Of a DNA stretch of 64,000 bases, positions 25,436-33,337 are shown piece by piece. Below the pieces are notes generated by a model that was given only the letters and a program-made list of their open reading frames with translations, had not been told where the DNA came from and did not search any database. How positions within the stretch are numbered: position 1 is the stretch's first letter; every line of letters begins with the position of its first letter. This DNA is from CAYFZR01 sp046760505 [NCBI: Candidatus Hydrothermarchaeota archaeon] (GTDB lineage: Archaea > CAYFZR01): assembly GCA_046760505.1 (NCBI GenBank), contig JBHIEG010000011.1:1-64000 (forward strand), in the 5' to 3' direction. Position numbers and translations under genes: made by a program.

Positions 25436-26560
25436 ATGATAGAGTTTGTAGGCACAGCTCATGTTTCAGGGAAGAGTGTTAGGGAAGTTAGGGAAAAAAT
25501 ATTAACTCTAAAACCTGAAATAATCGCTGTAGAGTTATGTCTGAATAGATACAACGCTCTGGTTCATAAAAAAAGAGCAATAGAAATTAGAAACCTCTTG
25601 AAGGGGGAGAACCTCTATCTTTTCTTAACGAATCTTTTCTTGGCCCTTATTCAAAAGAAAATAGGGAAGGAAGTAGGGATAGAACCCGGAAAAGATATGA
25701 TTTCAGCCATAGAAACAGCCAAAGAAGTAAATGCAGAGGTAATCCTTATTGATAGGGATATTAGAATCACATTAAGAAGATTATTGAGCAAGCTATCATT
25801 TTTCGAGAAAATTAAGATTCTTAAAGAACTGCTGTTCGGATACTGTATAAGCCTGAGTGAGGAAGAAATAGACAACATGTTAAATGAAGATGTTGTAGCG
25901 ATGATCCTTGAGGAACTCAAGGAAATATCTCCAACCGCGCACGAAGTCCTTGTGGATGAAAGAGATGCATACATGGCACTTCAACTCAAGAAATTTGGAG
26001 AAAAAAAAGTTCTCGCCGTAGTTGGAGCAGGACACATTCCCGGCATAAAACATTACCTGGAAAATCCCCCAGCATTAAGGGTTGAAGATCTCGAATTCAT
26101 ACCTAAGAAAAGATTCTCAGCAAAAAAATTCCTTGCAATTCTTGTTCCCGGTGTATTCATTTTTTTGTTTGGATACTCCTTATACAAAGGGATAAACATA
26201 ATACCAGAAGTTAACAAATGGATATTCATACACATGATACTGGCTTCACTAGGCGTTGTAGTTGCAAGAGGTTCAATTTTATCAGCAGTTGTAGCGGGTC
26301 TGGCGTCTCCATTCACTTCATTAAACCCAATGCTAGCAGCAGGATGGTTTGCTGGAATAACAGAGGCATGGATAAGGAAAATAAGTCTTAATGACTTCGA
26401 AAATATGGTTAAAAGTGAAAGTCTCAGTGACCTACTCGAAAACGACTTCTTTAGGGTTTTATTGGTGGCTGCACTAGCTAATCTAGGGAGTCTAGCCGGA
26501 ACAGTTATATCATTCCCAGTGGTACTGAAACCATTAATAGAAAAATTGGTTACCACGTAA
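25436..26560 (+). CDS. traB: TraB/PrgY family protein
   Basis: 374 residues. The soluble N-terminal TraB domain (about 1-205) has FVGTAHVSGKSVREVR, IIAVELCLNRYNAL and LAVVGAGHIPGIKHYL, the conserved GTAH, ELC-RY and GxGH motifs of the TraB/GumN superfamily. The C-terminal third holds about four membrane helices with the conserved SPFTSLNPMLAAGWFAGITEA. Bacterial relatives shut down pheromone signals; the archaeal role is unknown. The next gene follows after a 46-nt spacer made largely of a tandem repeat. Confidence 0.92.
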   Translation: MIEFVGTAHVSGKSVREVREKILTLKPEIIAVELCLNRYNALVHKKRAIEIRNLLKGENLYLFLTNLFLALIQKKIGKEVGIEPGKDMISAIETAKEVNAEVILIDRDIRITLRRLLSKLSFFEKIKILKELLFGYCISLSEEEIDNMLNEDVVAMILEELKEISPTAHEVLVDERDAYMALQLKKFGEKKVLAVVGAGHIPGIKHYLENPPALRVEDLEFIPKKRFSAKKFLAILVPGVFIFLFGYSLYKGINIIPEVNKWIFIHMILASLGVVVARGSILSAVVAGLASPFTSLNPMLAAGWFAGITEAWIRKISLNDFENMVKSESLSDLLENDFFRVLLVAALANLGSLAGTVISFPVVLKPLIEKLVTT

Positions 26561-26567
26561 TAACATA

Positions 26568-26597
26568 GGGGATAACATAAAAGGGGATAACATAAAA
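26568..26597 (+). repeat. Tandem 15-bp repeat before the site-2 protease gene
   Basis: GGGGATAACATAAAA occurs twice in direct tandem, with a partial copy (TAACATA) before it. It fills the spacer between traB and the protease gene and abuts the ribosome-binding site AAAGGTG. It looks like a recent local duplication of a leader segment. Confidence 0.8.
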
Positions 26598-26606
26598 GGT
26601 GTCAGA

Positions 26607-27209
26607 ATGCGATCTTCGTGGACAGAAATCAAACACATAACTATATCCATAGTGGTTTTGGCATTTGCATTTACACTTATATTCGTTCAAAGATGGTCGA
26701 TCAGCAATATAATTCAGAAGTTCCCTTTAATGCTATTCTTGGTAGTTCTTTCTTTTTTATTCCACGAATTGGCGCATAAATTTACTGCTCAAAGATTTGG
26801 TTGTTGGGCTGAGTTCAGGAAATGGGATCTGGGTTTGTTGCTTGCTTTAGTGCTCGTCATAGTTACTGGAGGCAATTTACTTTTCGCGGCTCCGGGGGCG
26901 GTCGTCATATATAGCGAATGGCTCTCCATTAGAGAAAACGGGTTGATATCACTCTCAGGACCACTGACAAACATAATTCTCATGGTATTATTCATCATTG
27001 TTGGACTTGCCTTTCCCATTCTAAAGTACACGCACGGAGAGCTCATTTTTTATGGAGCCTACATCAATGGAATCTTGGCGTGGTTTAACCTGTTTCCGGT
27101 ATGGCAATTGGATGGTACAGATATTTTTTACTGGAACAAAATGATTTGGATATTCCTGTTTGGATTTTCTTTCCTATTCGTTTTTATTTTTATTCCTCTT
27201 CTTTTTTAA
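26607..27209 (+). CDS. Site-2 protease (M50 family) membrane peptidase
   Basis: 200 residues with about six membrane helices. The zinc-protease motif HELAH lies near residue 55 (FLFHELAHKFTAQRFG), and the second metal-ligand region near 165 reads FNLFPVWQLDGTDIF, a variant of the NPxDG motif. LSGPLTNIILMV is the usual central segment. Such proteases cut within membrane-spanning substrates. AAAGGTG lies 5-6 nt before the ATG. Confidence 0.9.
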   Translation: MRSSWTEIKHITISIVVLAFAFTLIFVQRWSISNIIQKFPLMLFLVVLSFLFHELAHKFTAQRFGCWAEFRKWDLGLLLALVLVIVTGGNLLFAAPGAVVIYSEWLSIRENGLISLSGPLTNIILMVLFIIVGLAFPILKYTHGELIFYGAYINGILAWFNLFPVWQLDGTDIFYWNKMIWIFLFGFSFLFVFIFIPLLF

Positions 27210-27229
27210 TATTAAAATCATACAAAAAA

Positions 27230-28012
27230 TTATGCTAAATCTATCCTTTCTATATTATCTAGGTTTGCTGTGCCTAGTCCTCTCTGATCTGCTGTTTTCA
27301 GATATTTTATACTTAAAGGATCCTTCCCAAGGATATCTGCTCCTATTGCGTCGGCGGCTACCGGATCTTTAGAAAAAATCATCAAGCCAAATTTTTTTAC
27401 TCTTCCTCCCAGTTCACCATCTATATTTCCCATTCTTCCATCTACTATCGCTAGATTGGGGAGTTTGTATGTGTTTATATCAACTATACTCTCATTTATT
27501 CCAAATCTATGGAATCTGCCTTTATCAGATCCTATACTTGCGCCTAACATGTTTTTCATCGACAAAGTAACCCCGGTAAAAGAATGAATTTTTAAAACTG
27601 CAGCTGAAATAAGATAAGATCCTTCTAGTGTCAAAGGGAATTCGAATTTCTTTAAAACAATTGCATTGGGATTTTTCTTGACTAAAAATTCGTCTCTGTT
27701 AAGGTCTACTAGTTTTAAATCATATTTTTCCCTCAGGGTGAGATATCCCAGACCTTCGTATGCTCTAAAGGTATTACACCACCCTGATCCTTCAGCAATA
27801 ATTATTTCCTTTCCAAATTTTTTGAAGTACTTTACAATGGCTTCAACAGTTTCTGCTGAAGTTGTGACTGGATAGGGTCTGTTATCTATTAAATTAGGCT
27901 TTATAACGATTTTATCCTCATCTGGTTCTACTTCCAGATAATCTAAGCCTCTTTTAACCATTTTTTCAGGGTCTTCTCCCCTAACAACCACGACTTTAGA
28001 CATTTTATCCAT
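27230..28012 (-). CDS. DUF362 family protein
   Basis: 260 residues (a second ATG is three codons in). DUF362 features are KIVIKPNLIDNRPYPVTTSA, EIIIAEGSGWCNTF, AVLKIHSFTGVTLSMKNMLG and DPVAADAIGADILGKDPL. There is no signal peptide and no appended ferredoxin domain. The biochemical role of DUF362 is not established; family members often sit near Fe-S or cofactor genes. A Tat-exported paralogue is at 47688. It is convergent with the site-2 protease gene. Confidence 0.88.
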   Translation of the reverse strand: MDKMSKVVVVRGEDPEKMVKRGLDYLEVEPDEDKIVIKPNLIDNRPYPVTTSAETVEAIVKYFKKFGKEIIIAEGSGWCNTFRAYEGLGYLTLREKYDLKLVDLNRDEFLVKKNPNAIVLKKFEFPLTLEGSYLISAAVLKIHSFTGVTLSMKNMLGASIGSDKGRFHRFGINESIVDINTYKLPNLAIVDGRMGNIDGELGGRVKKFGLMIFSKDPVAADAIGADILGKDPLSIKYLKTADQRGLGTANLDNIERIDLA

Positions 28013-28126
28013 TATTTTTTAACCTTTAACGAGTTTAATTTAAACTCAATGCTACTGAAACTTTTCCGGTAAGAGGGGAAGAAAGAATTTTTAAGCAAAA
28101 TTAGTTTTTTCTTGCTGTCCTCTGAA

Positions 28127-29047
28127 TTAATCTCTATTCTTGGTAACTTCCACAAAAACATCTTCAAGGCCAGGTTTGTTTATCCAAATATCAAGTATTC
28201 TGCATGAATTTCTATTTATCAATGAGGTCAAATCCGTGAGATAGGATTCGTCTCTAATGGAGAGATGTAATATACCATCATTTATGCTCAAAGAACTGGC
28301 ATATCCAGATTCTCTAATTTCTTTCAAGAGATTATCTGGATATCGATCGAGTTTTAATCCTAAATCCACTTTAATCTTTATTTTTTCTATCAGTTTATTT
28401 GGTGATCCCACTGCTACCAGCTTTCCATTGTTGAATATTCCTATGCGATCGCATAATTTCTCTGCCTCGTCCATGTAATGAGTGCAGAGAATTATTGTTT
28501 TACCTCTCTCCTTTTGCTTTTTTATCAGTTCTCTAATAGATATTGCGCTGGCAGGATCCAAACCCGTTGTTGGCTCATCGAGAATCAATATTGGGGGGTC
28601 ATGTACCATTGCCCTTGCTATTGAGAGTCTTTGCTTCATCCCCTTAGAAAGATCGCCTATTTTATCGTTCCTTCTGTCATAAAGTTCCATTATACTCAAG
28701 ATTTCTTTTATTCTAATGTCCAAATCCTCTTTTTTAACTCCGTATAGTTCTCCAAAGTACTTAAGAATCTGGTATGGAGTCAGTTTTTCGTAAAGACTTG
28801 GATTCTCTGGTAAATAGCCTATCACCTGCCTTACCTCGTTTGGTTGTTTTTCTATATCATAACCCATGACGCTTGCTGTACCTTTACTAGGTTTGAGGAT
28901 GCAACAAAGCATTCTTATCATCGTGGTTTTTCCTGCACCATTTGGACCTATGAAACCAAATATTTCATTCTCAGCGATTTTCACTGATGCGTTATCAACA
29001 GCAACGATGTTCCCAAATTTTTTTGTTAGCCCAAAAGTCTCTATCAT
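28127..29047 (-). CDS. ABC-2 type transporter ATP-binding protein without adjacent permease
   Basis: 306 residues from the ATG at 29047 (the frame opens at 29071). It has Walker A GPNGAGKTT, signature LSKGMKQRLSIARAM, Walker B ILILDEPTTGLD and the switch histidine in LCTHYMDEAEK. The C-terminal extension is that of drug/ABC-2 exporters. No ABC-2 membrane gene lies next to it; the next gene downstream is DUF362. A TTTATTTA-like box about 25 nt upstream of 29047 supports that start and a leaderless message. Confidence 0.9.
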   Translation of the reverse strand: MIETFGLTKKFGNIVAVDNASVKIAENEIFGFIGPNGAGKTTMIRMLCCILKPSKGTASVMGYDIEKQPNEVRQVIGYLPENPSLYEKLTPYQILKYFGELYGVKKEDLDIRIKEILSIMELYDRRNDKIGDLSKGMKQRLSIARAMVHDPPILILDEPTTGLDPASAISIRELIKKQKERGKTIILCTHYMDEAEKLCDRIGIFNNGKLVAVGSPNKLIEKIKIKVDLGLKLDRYPDNLLKEIRESGYASSLSINDGILHLSIRDESYLTDLTSLINRNSCRILDIWINKPGLEDVFVEVTKNRD

Positions 29048-29173
29048 GCTGGTATTTTTGTATTGCCACATAAATAAAATTTGTTAAAATTCAATTATAT
29101 CCTTTTCCAGTATTGAAGCCAAGCCTAAGAGTTATATTATAGAGTATATCCCAATGAATCTTGGGTGAAATTC

Positions 29174-30133
29174 ATGGATAAATGTATGCTTGATGTACAG
29201 GGCACAAGGCCTCCAGTAGCAATCCATCTATCAAGGGTTGGGGTTACAAACGTGAAAAAACTCGTGGAGGTAAACAGAGGTGAGAAAAGACCAATTATAC
29301 TCATAGCAGAGTTTGATGCATACGTTGACCTCCCATACGACCAGAAAGGCGTCCACATGTCTAGGAATCCTGAGGTAATCAACGAAGTTTTGGAAGAAGC
29401 CACAAAAGATCAGATTTATGAAGTGGAATCCCTATGTGCAGAAATGGCCAAAAGACTGCTTGAAAGGCATTTATACGCAAACAAGGCGGAAATTAGAATG
29501 AACAGCGAATTAATGATTAGGAGGAAACCTCCAATAAGTAAATCGAGTACGCAGGAAATCGTAAAATTGCTTGCCCAAGCAGTTGCGTGCAGGGAAGGGA
29601 AAGATATTACCATAAGGAAAATGGTTGGAGCAGAAGTTACTGGAATGACTGCATGTCCTTGCGCTCAGGAAATAATAAGGGAAAATATTAAAGAGAGGCT
29701 TGTAAAAATTGGTTTGAAAAAAAATGAAATAGATAGCGTCCTTGAATCCATACCAATGCCAACCCACAACCAAAGGGGGGTCGGCACCATAATGATCGAG
29801 GTGCCTGAAGGATACGACATCAGAGTGGAGACCCTATTCGAAATCATTGAAAAATCCATGAGCTCCTCGGTTTATGAACTGCTCAAAAGAGAGGACGAGG
29901 CAAAGGTAGTTGAGATAGCCCATATGAATCCCATGTTTGTAGAAGACTGTGTGAGGATGATGATAGAGAGGATAGTTAATCGCTTCACTGACCTGCCAGA
30001 TGATACGCAGGTAACCGTAAGGCAAATTAACGAAGAAAGTATCCACAGGCACAACGCCTTGGCAGAAAGAATTGCATCTCTGGGAGAATTGAGAAACGAA
30101 ATAAACGACCAAAAGGCATTTAAAACTGATTGA
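29174..30133 (+). CDS. mptA: GTP cyclohydrolase MptA (type IV)
   Basis: First enzyme of tetrahydromethanopterin synthesis, converting GTP to dihydroneopterin 2',3'-cyclic phosphate with Fe(II). It is 319 residues from the ATG at 29174, which has GGGTG at good spacing; a GTG at 29165 is an alternative. Diagnostic parts are LDVQGTRPPVAIHLSRVGV, GVHMSRNPEVINEVLEEA, GAEVTGMTACPCAQEIIREN with the metal cysteine, and MPTHNQRGVGTIMIEVP. It supports a methanopterin-using organism, in line with the mtr genes. Confidence 0.96.
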   Translation: MDKCMLDVQGTRPPVAIHLSRVGVTNVKKLVEVNRGEKRPIILIAEFDAYVDLPYDQKGVHMSRNPEVINEVLEEATKDQIYEVESLCAEMAKRLLERHLYANKAEIRMNSELMIRRKPPISKSSTQEIVKLLAQAVACREGKDITIRKMVGAEVTGMTACPCAQEIIRENIKERLVKIGLKKNEIDSVLESIPMPTHNQRGVGTIMIEVPEGYDIRVETLFEIIEKSMSSSVYELLKREDEAKVVEIAHMNPMFVEDCVRMMIERIVNRFTDLPDDTQVTVRQINEESIHRHNALAERIASLGELRNEINDQKAFKTD

Positions 30134-30146
30134 TCAATAAACTTTT

Positions 30147-31154
30147 ATGCAAAAAAAGGACGAATTTACAATATCCCACATCTTGGAGGACAAATTCAGG
30201 CGTGAGGCAAGAGAAAGACTCCGTGCGATAAAAAAGGCGTCCGTGGATGCATCAAACTACACCATAAAACTAAAAGAGATCCTAGACGAGGTAAATTTTG
30301 AGATTAATGATTTCTTGAAGGGTATCGAAAGGATTAGATTGGAAAAAAGAAAAGAATACCTTCGCCTCCTTTTTGATAAACTCATCGACATTCTTCCATG
30401 GGAAGATGTCGATATTCAGCTTGTAAATTCTGAGATAGAAAAAAAGAAGATGATGGCAGAGAAATTTTGTGATGATGAGTTGGTGTGTGAAGAACATGCT
30501 CTAGCATCAGTTGTCGCCGAATTGTATGTAGATTGTGCAAGGGAAGTTGTACAAAACGTTGAATCTCTTGAAAACAGACTATACGAACTCACACAAAATA
30601 TTGTTTCTTTTGAAGACGCAAACCCCTTACTCACTGATAGTATAAAACTGATAAACCTCTCTATTTATAAAAAGGTACTTTTAGAAACGTTCACCGATGA
30701 AGAAATTAAAGAGATATATGCTTCTATAATTGGTGTCCATTATCTCGATTCTATCTCAGAAGACTTCATTCCCCATGCCTACGATCGCATATCTAATATT
30801 ATTCTAGAGGAAGCATACATTTACATTGAAAGAGGCAAAGATCTATATGATTATACGGTTATGGATCTATTATCCTCTGCTATAATGAGAAACCACCTAG
30901 AAAAAATTGCAAGTGAGCACCTTAAACGAAGCACCATAAGACCAGCAAAAGACGTGGTAGATGAACTAATCCAGACCTACATAGATAAAATGATGCAGAT
31001 GAAGAAAGATTCCTCTATAATCCAAAAAATCTTTGTCAGAAAGCAATCAGACATCCTAAAAAGAGCCGAAAAAAGCTTTTTAAAGGAGTTAGATAACGAA
31101 ACAAAAGAACAGAGAAAAAGGTTCAAAAGATTAGAAAAAAAGAGGAAACCATAA
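30147..31154 (+). CDS. Helical protein of unknown function (335 aa)
   Basis: Almost wholly alpha-helical and charged, with no membrane helix and coiled-coil-like stretches at both ends (about 1-75 and 290-335). Short features include FCDDELVCEEHALASVVAEL and ALLETFTDEE-like regions with no known catalytic signature. It starts 13 nt after mptA and is followed 36 nt later by another helical protein, so the three may form an operon. The lysine-rich C-terminus (KRFKRLEKKRKP) suggests nucleic-acid or ribosome binding, but this is a guess. Confidence 0.7.
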   Translation: MQKKDEFTISHILEDKFRREARERLRAIKKASVDASNYTIKLKEILDEVNFEINDFLKGIERIRLEKRKEYLRLLFDKLIDILPWEDVDIQLVNSEIEKKKMMAEKFCDDELVCEEHALASVVAELYVDCAREVVQNVESLENRLYELTQNIVSFEDANPLLTDSIKLINLSIYKKVLLETFTDEEIKEIYASIIGVHYLDSISEDFIPHAYDRISNIILEEAYIYIERGKDLYDYTVMDLLSSAIMRNHLEKIASEHLKRSTIRPAKDVVDELIQTYIDKMMQMKKDSSIIQKIFVRKQSDILKRAEKSFLKELDNETKEQRKRFKRLEKKRKP

Positions 31155-31190
31155 CATTTAAAATTACCTCAACACAAATGAGTGGTTTGG

Positions 31191-31940
31191 ATGGTAAAGG
31201 TGGAGTTGAGCAAAGTTGACCAAGAGTTGGTAGAAGAATTCGCAAATTGTAATGATGTAATCAACAACATGCCTCAGTTTCTTTACGCCAGATATGAACT
31301 AGGAGATCTGAAAGAAGTTACAAAACAACTAGAAAAGGATCTCAAGCACCATCTCTCCAAGAATAGAAAATTAGAGGAAATAGATCAGATAATATCGGAT
31401 ACGGTTAAAGAAATCAAAAAAAGAAGAGAAGATTTTGGTAGATATGAAGTTGTTCCTTATTTCAGGAGAAAAGAAATAAATTTTCTCATGAAACTTCACA
31501 AACAAACTCTAGATGTGGCAATACTAACCGTATTGTGTAGAGAAGGCGTAATAAATATTCCAAAAGAAAAAGAAGAGGAAATTAAAAATAGAATATGGCT
31601 TGGTTTAGAGTTAAGGATGTATGCAATGCTTGGAGGCATTCAGATACCGGAAGAATCTACTTTTTCGGATGAGCTCATCGAAAAAATATCCAAAGAATGT
31701 GTAGAAATTTTGTACTCGAAGATCAAAGAAGAGAGAGAAAAATACCTGAGGCACATATTAAGCGTTCTTGATTTTAAACATAAGGTTTCATTGTACAATT
31801 TAGATTCAGATTTGTGGCGTTTCTTCACCGTTATAGAGGCAGTTAGATTACTTAATGTTAGCGGAGAATTTGTACACGATCTAATAGAGCTGTCTGAATT
31901 ACTTAAGAAGATGGAGGAGGTTGAGAGGGAAATCAAATAA
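31191..31940 (+). CDS. Helical protein of unknown function (249 aa)
   Basis: No signal, membrane helix or recognised motif. The sequence is helical, with EVTKQLEKDLKHHLSKNRKL, a middle segment VAILTVLCREGVINIPKEK and a C-terminal LIELSELLKKMEEVE coil. A GTG nine bases upstream (31182) is an alternative start. It may be distantly related to the 335-aa neighbour in composition, but I see no alignable repeat. The following synthase gene starts 14 nt after its stop. Confidence 0.7.
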   Translation: MVKVELSKVDQELVEEFANCNDVINNMPQFLYARYELGDLKEVTKQLEKDLKHHLSKNRKLEEIDQIISDTVKEIKKRREDFGRYEVVPYFRRKEINFLMKLHKQTLDVAILTVLCREGVINIPKEKEEEIKNRIWLGLELRMYAMLGGIQIPEESTFSDELIEKISKECVEILYSKIKEEREKYLRHILSVLDFKHKVSLYNLDSDLWRFFTVIEAVRLLNVSGEFVHDLIELSELLKKMEEVEREIK

Positions 31941-31953
31941 ATCGGTGATCCTT

Positions 31954-33219
31954 ATGAGATCATATGAGGAAGTTCCAAAGATAAAGTTGCCGAGCGGTGT
32001 AGAACCAAAGATCAGTGATAGCACGATAAGAGATGGCTCCCAGATGCCTGGCTTGATAATGTCAAAGAAGCAAAAACTCACTATATTTGAATACCTCCAC
32101 AAGATAGGGATAGAAAAACTCGAATGTTTCCTCTACAATGAAAGAGATAGGGATGTAGCCAGAGAAATGTTGGACAGGGGTTACGAATGCCCAGAGGTAA
32201 CGGGTTGGTCTAGAGCTTCTCCTCAAGATATAGATTTAATTCTATCCATGGATGGAATCGAAGAGACCGGAATCCTGATGTCTGTATCTGATGTTCACAT
32301 ATTCGACAAGATTGGTTTCAAAAGCAAGGAGGAGGCGAGAGAAAAATATCTTAATGCATTACAGTATGCGGTGGACCACGGACTGAGAACAAGATGCCAT
32401 TTGGAGGACAACACCAGAGCGGACATAAAGAATTTTGTACTTCCTCTGGTAAAGGATATCCTAGAAATAGACAAAAACACCATCATCAGGGTATGCGACA
32501 CGGTGGGGATGGGAATACCTTTTCCAGAGTCTGATCTACCCTTTAGCATACCCAAAATCATTAAAGAATTGAAAAATATAGGCGTAAAGGAGATCGAGAC
32601 CCATATACATGACGATTTTGGACTTGGAACTCCAAATTCTCTCGCAGGTTATTGGTACGGAGCAAATTGGTCTAGTCTAACTTTTTTAGGGATAGGTGAA
32701 AGAGCAGGAAATACTGAACTTGAAAAGGTACTAATTTTCCTAGCCTTACGTGTAGAAGGTTTCGAAAAGTATGATCTATCTTCAATAACGGAATTCGCGA
32801 ATTTCATGGAGGAAGAACTCCACCTCCATGTACCAAGGAACAAAGCGGTAGTTGGAAAGAACATATTTACTCATGAAAGCGGAATTCATACGGCAGGAAT
32901 ATTGAAGAATCCATTTACCTATGAACCATTTCCACCAGAAGTTGTAGGCGGTACAAGACAATTGTTGATAGGAGACACATCCGGTACGGATGTAATCAGA
33001 CACAAGGTTGAGGAGTTATTAGGGGAAATGATGCATATAGAGGTAAAAATTGATAAGAAAGATCACAGAATCAAAGCAATCCACAGGGAGATCAATAAAC
33101 TCTACGACGAAGAGGGTAGACGCTCTTGCATCTCAGACGACGAGATGAAAGAATACATAAGAAAGTACTTCGGTGTGAGTGAAAAAATAGAGGGACCAGA
33201 GGAAAAAAATTACACCTAA
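31954..33219 (+). CDS. DRE-TIM acyltransferase: isopropylmalate / homocitrate / Re-citrate synthase family
   Basis: 421 residues from the ATG at 31954, preceded by CGGTGAT. The catalytic loop reads DSTIRDGSQMPGLIMSKKQK in place of the usual D-T-L-R-D-G-E-Q. The metal histidines are in ETHIHDDFGLGTPNSLA, and FTHESGIHTAGILKNP is the C-terminal catalytic helix region. The LeuA regulatory domain is missing. The STIRDG..MPG variant and FLYNERDRDVA segment recall the group that includes Re-citrate synthase, so a citrate-forming role is possible alongside isopropylmalate or homocitrate synthesis. No leu genes are adjacent. Confidence 0.85.
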   Translation: MRSYEEVPKIKLPSGVEPKISDSTIRDGSQMPGLIMSKKQKLTIFEYLHKIGIEKLECFLYNERDRDVAREMLDRGYECPEVTGWSRASPQDIDLILSMDGIEETGILMSVSDVHIFDKIGFKSKEEAREKYLNALQYAVDHGLRTRCHLEDNTRADIKNFVLPLVKDILEIDKNTIIRVCDTVGMGIPFPESDLPFSIPKIIKELKNIGVKEIETHIHDDFGLGTPNSLAGYWYGANWSSLTFLGIGERAGNTELEKVLIFLALRVEGFEKYDLSSITEFANFMEEELHLHVPRNKAVVGKNIFTHESGIHTAGILKNPFTYEPFPPEVVGGTRQLLIGDTSGTDVIRHKVEELLGEMMHIEVKIDKKDHRIKAIHREINKLYDEEGRRSCISDDEMKEYIRKYFGVSEKIEGPEEKNYT

Positions 33220-33337
33220 ACTGTAACAAAAGACTCTTTTGAATTTATTTCTGTCAGACAACAGAATTATCCAAAAATATTTTAGTATTAGTAATCAATT
33301 AGTTTACTGTACTCTATAGTAACTTGTAGGAGATCAC

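Noticed and set aside
27160-27372. Plus-strand 70-codon ORF after the site-2 protease
   Set aside because: It overlaps the protease end and the antisense of the DUF362 gene and has no independent start signal.
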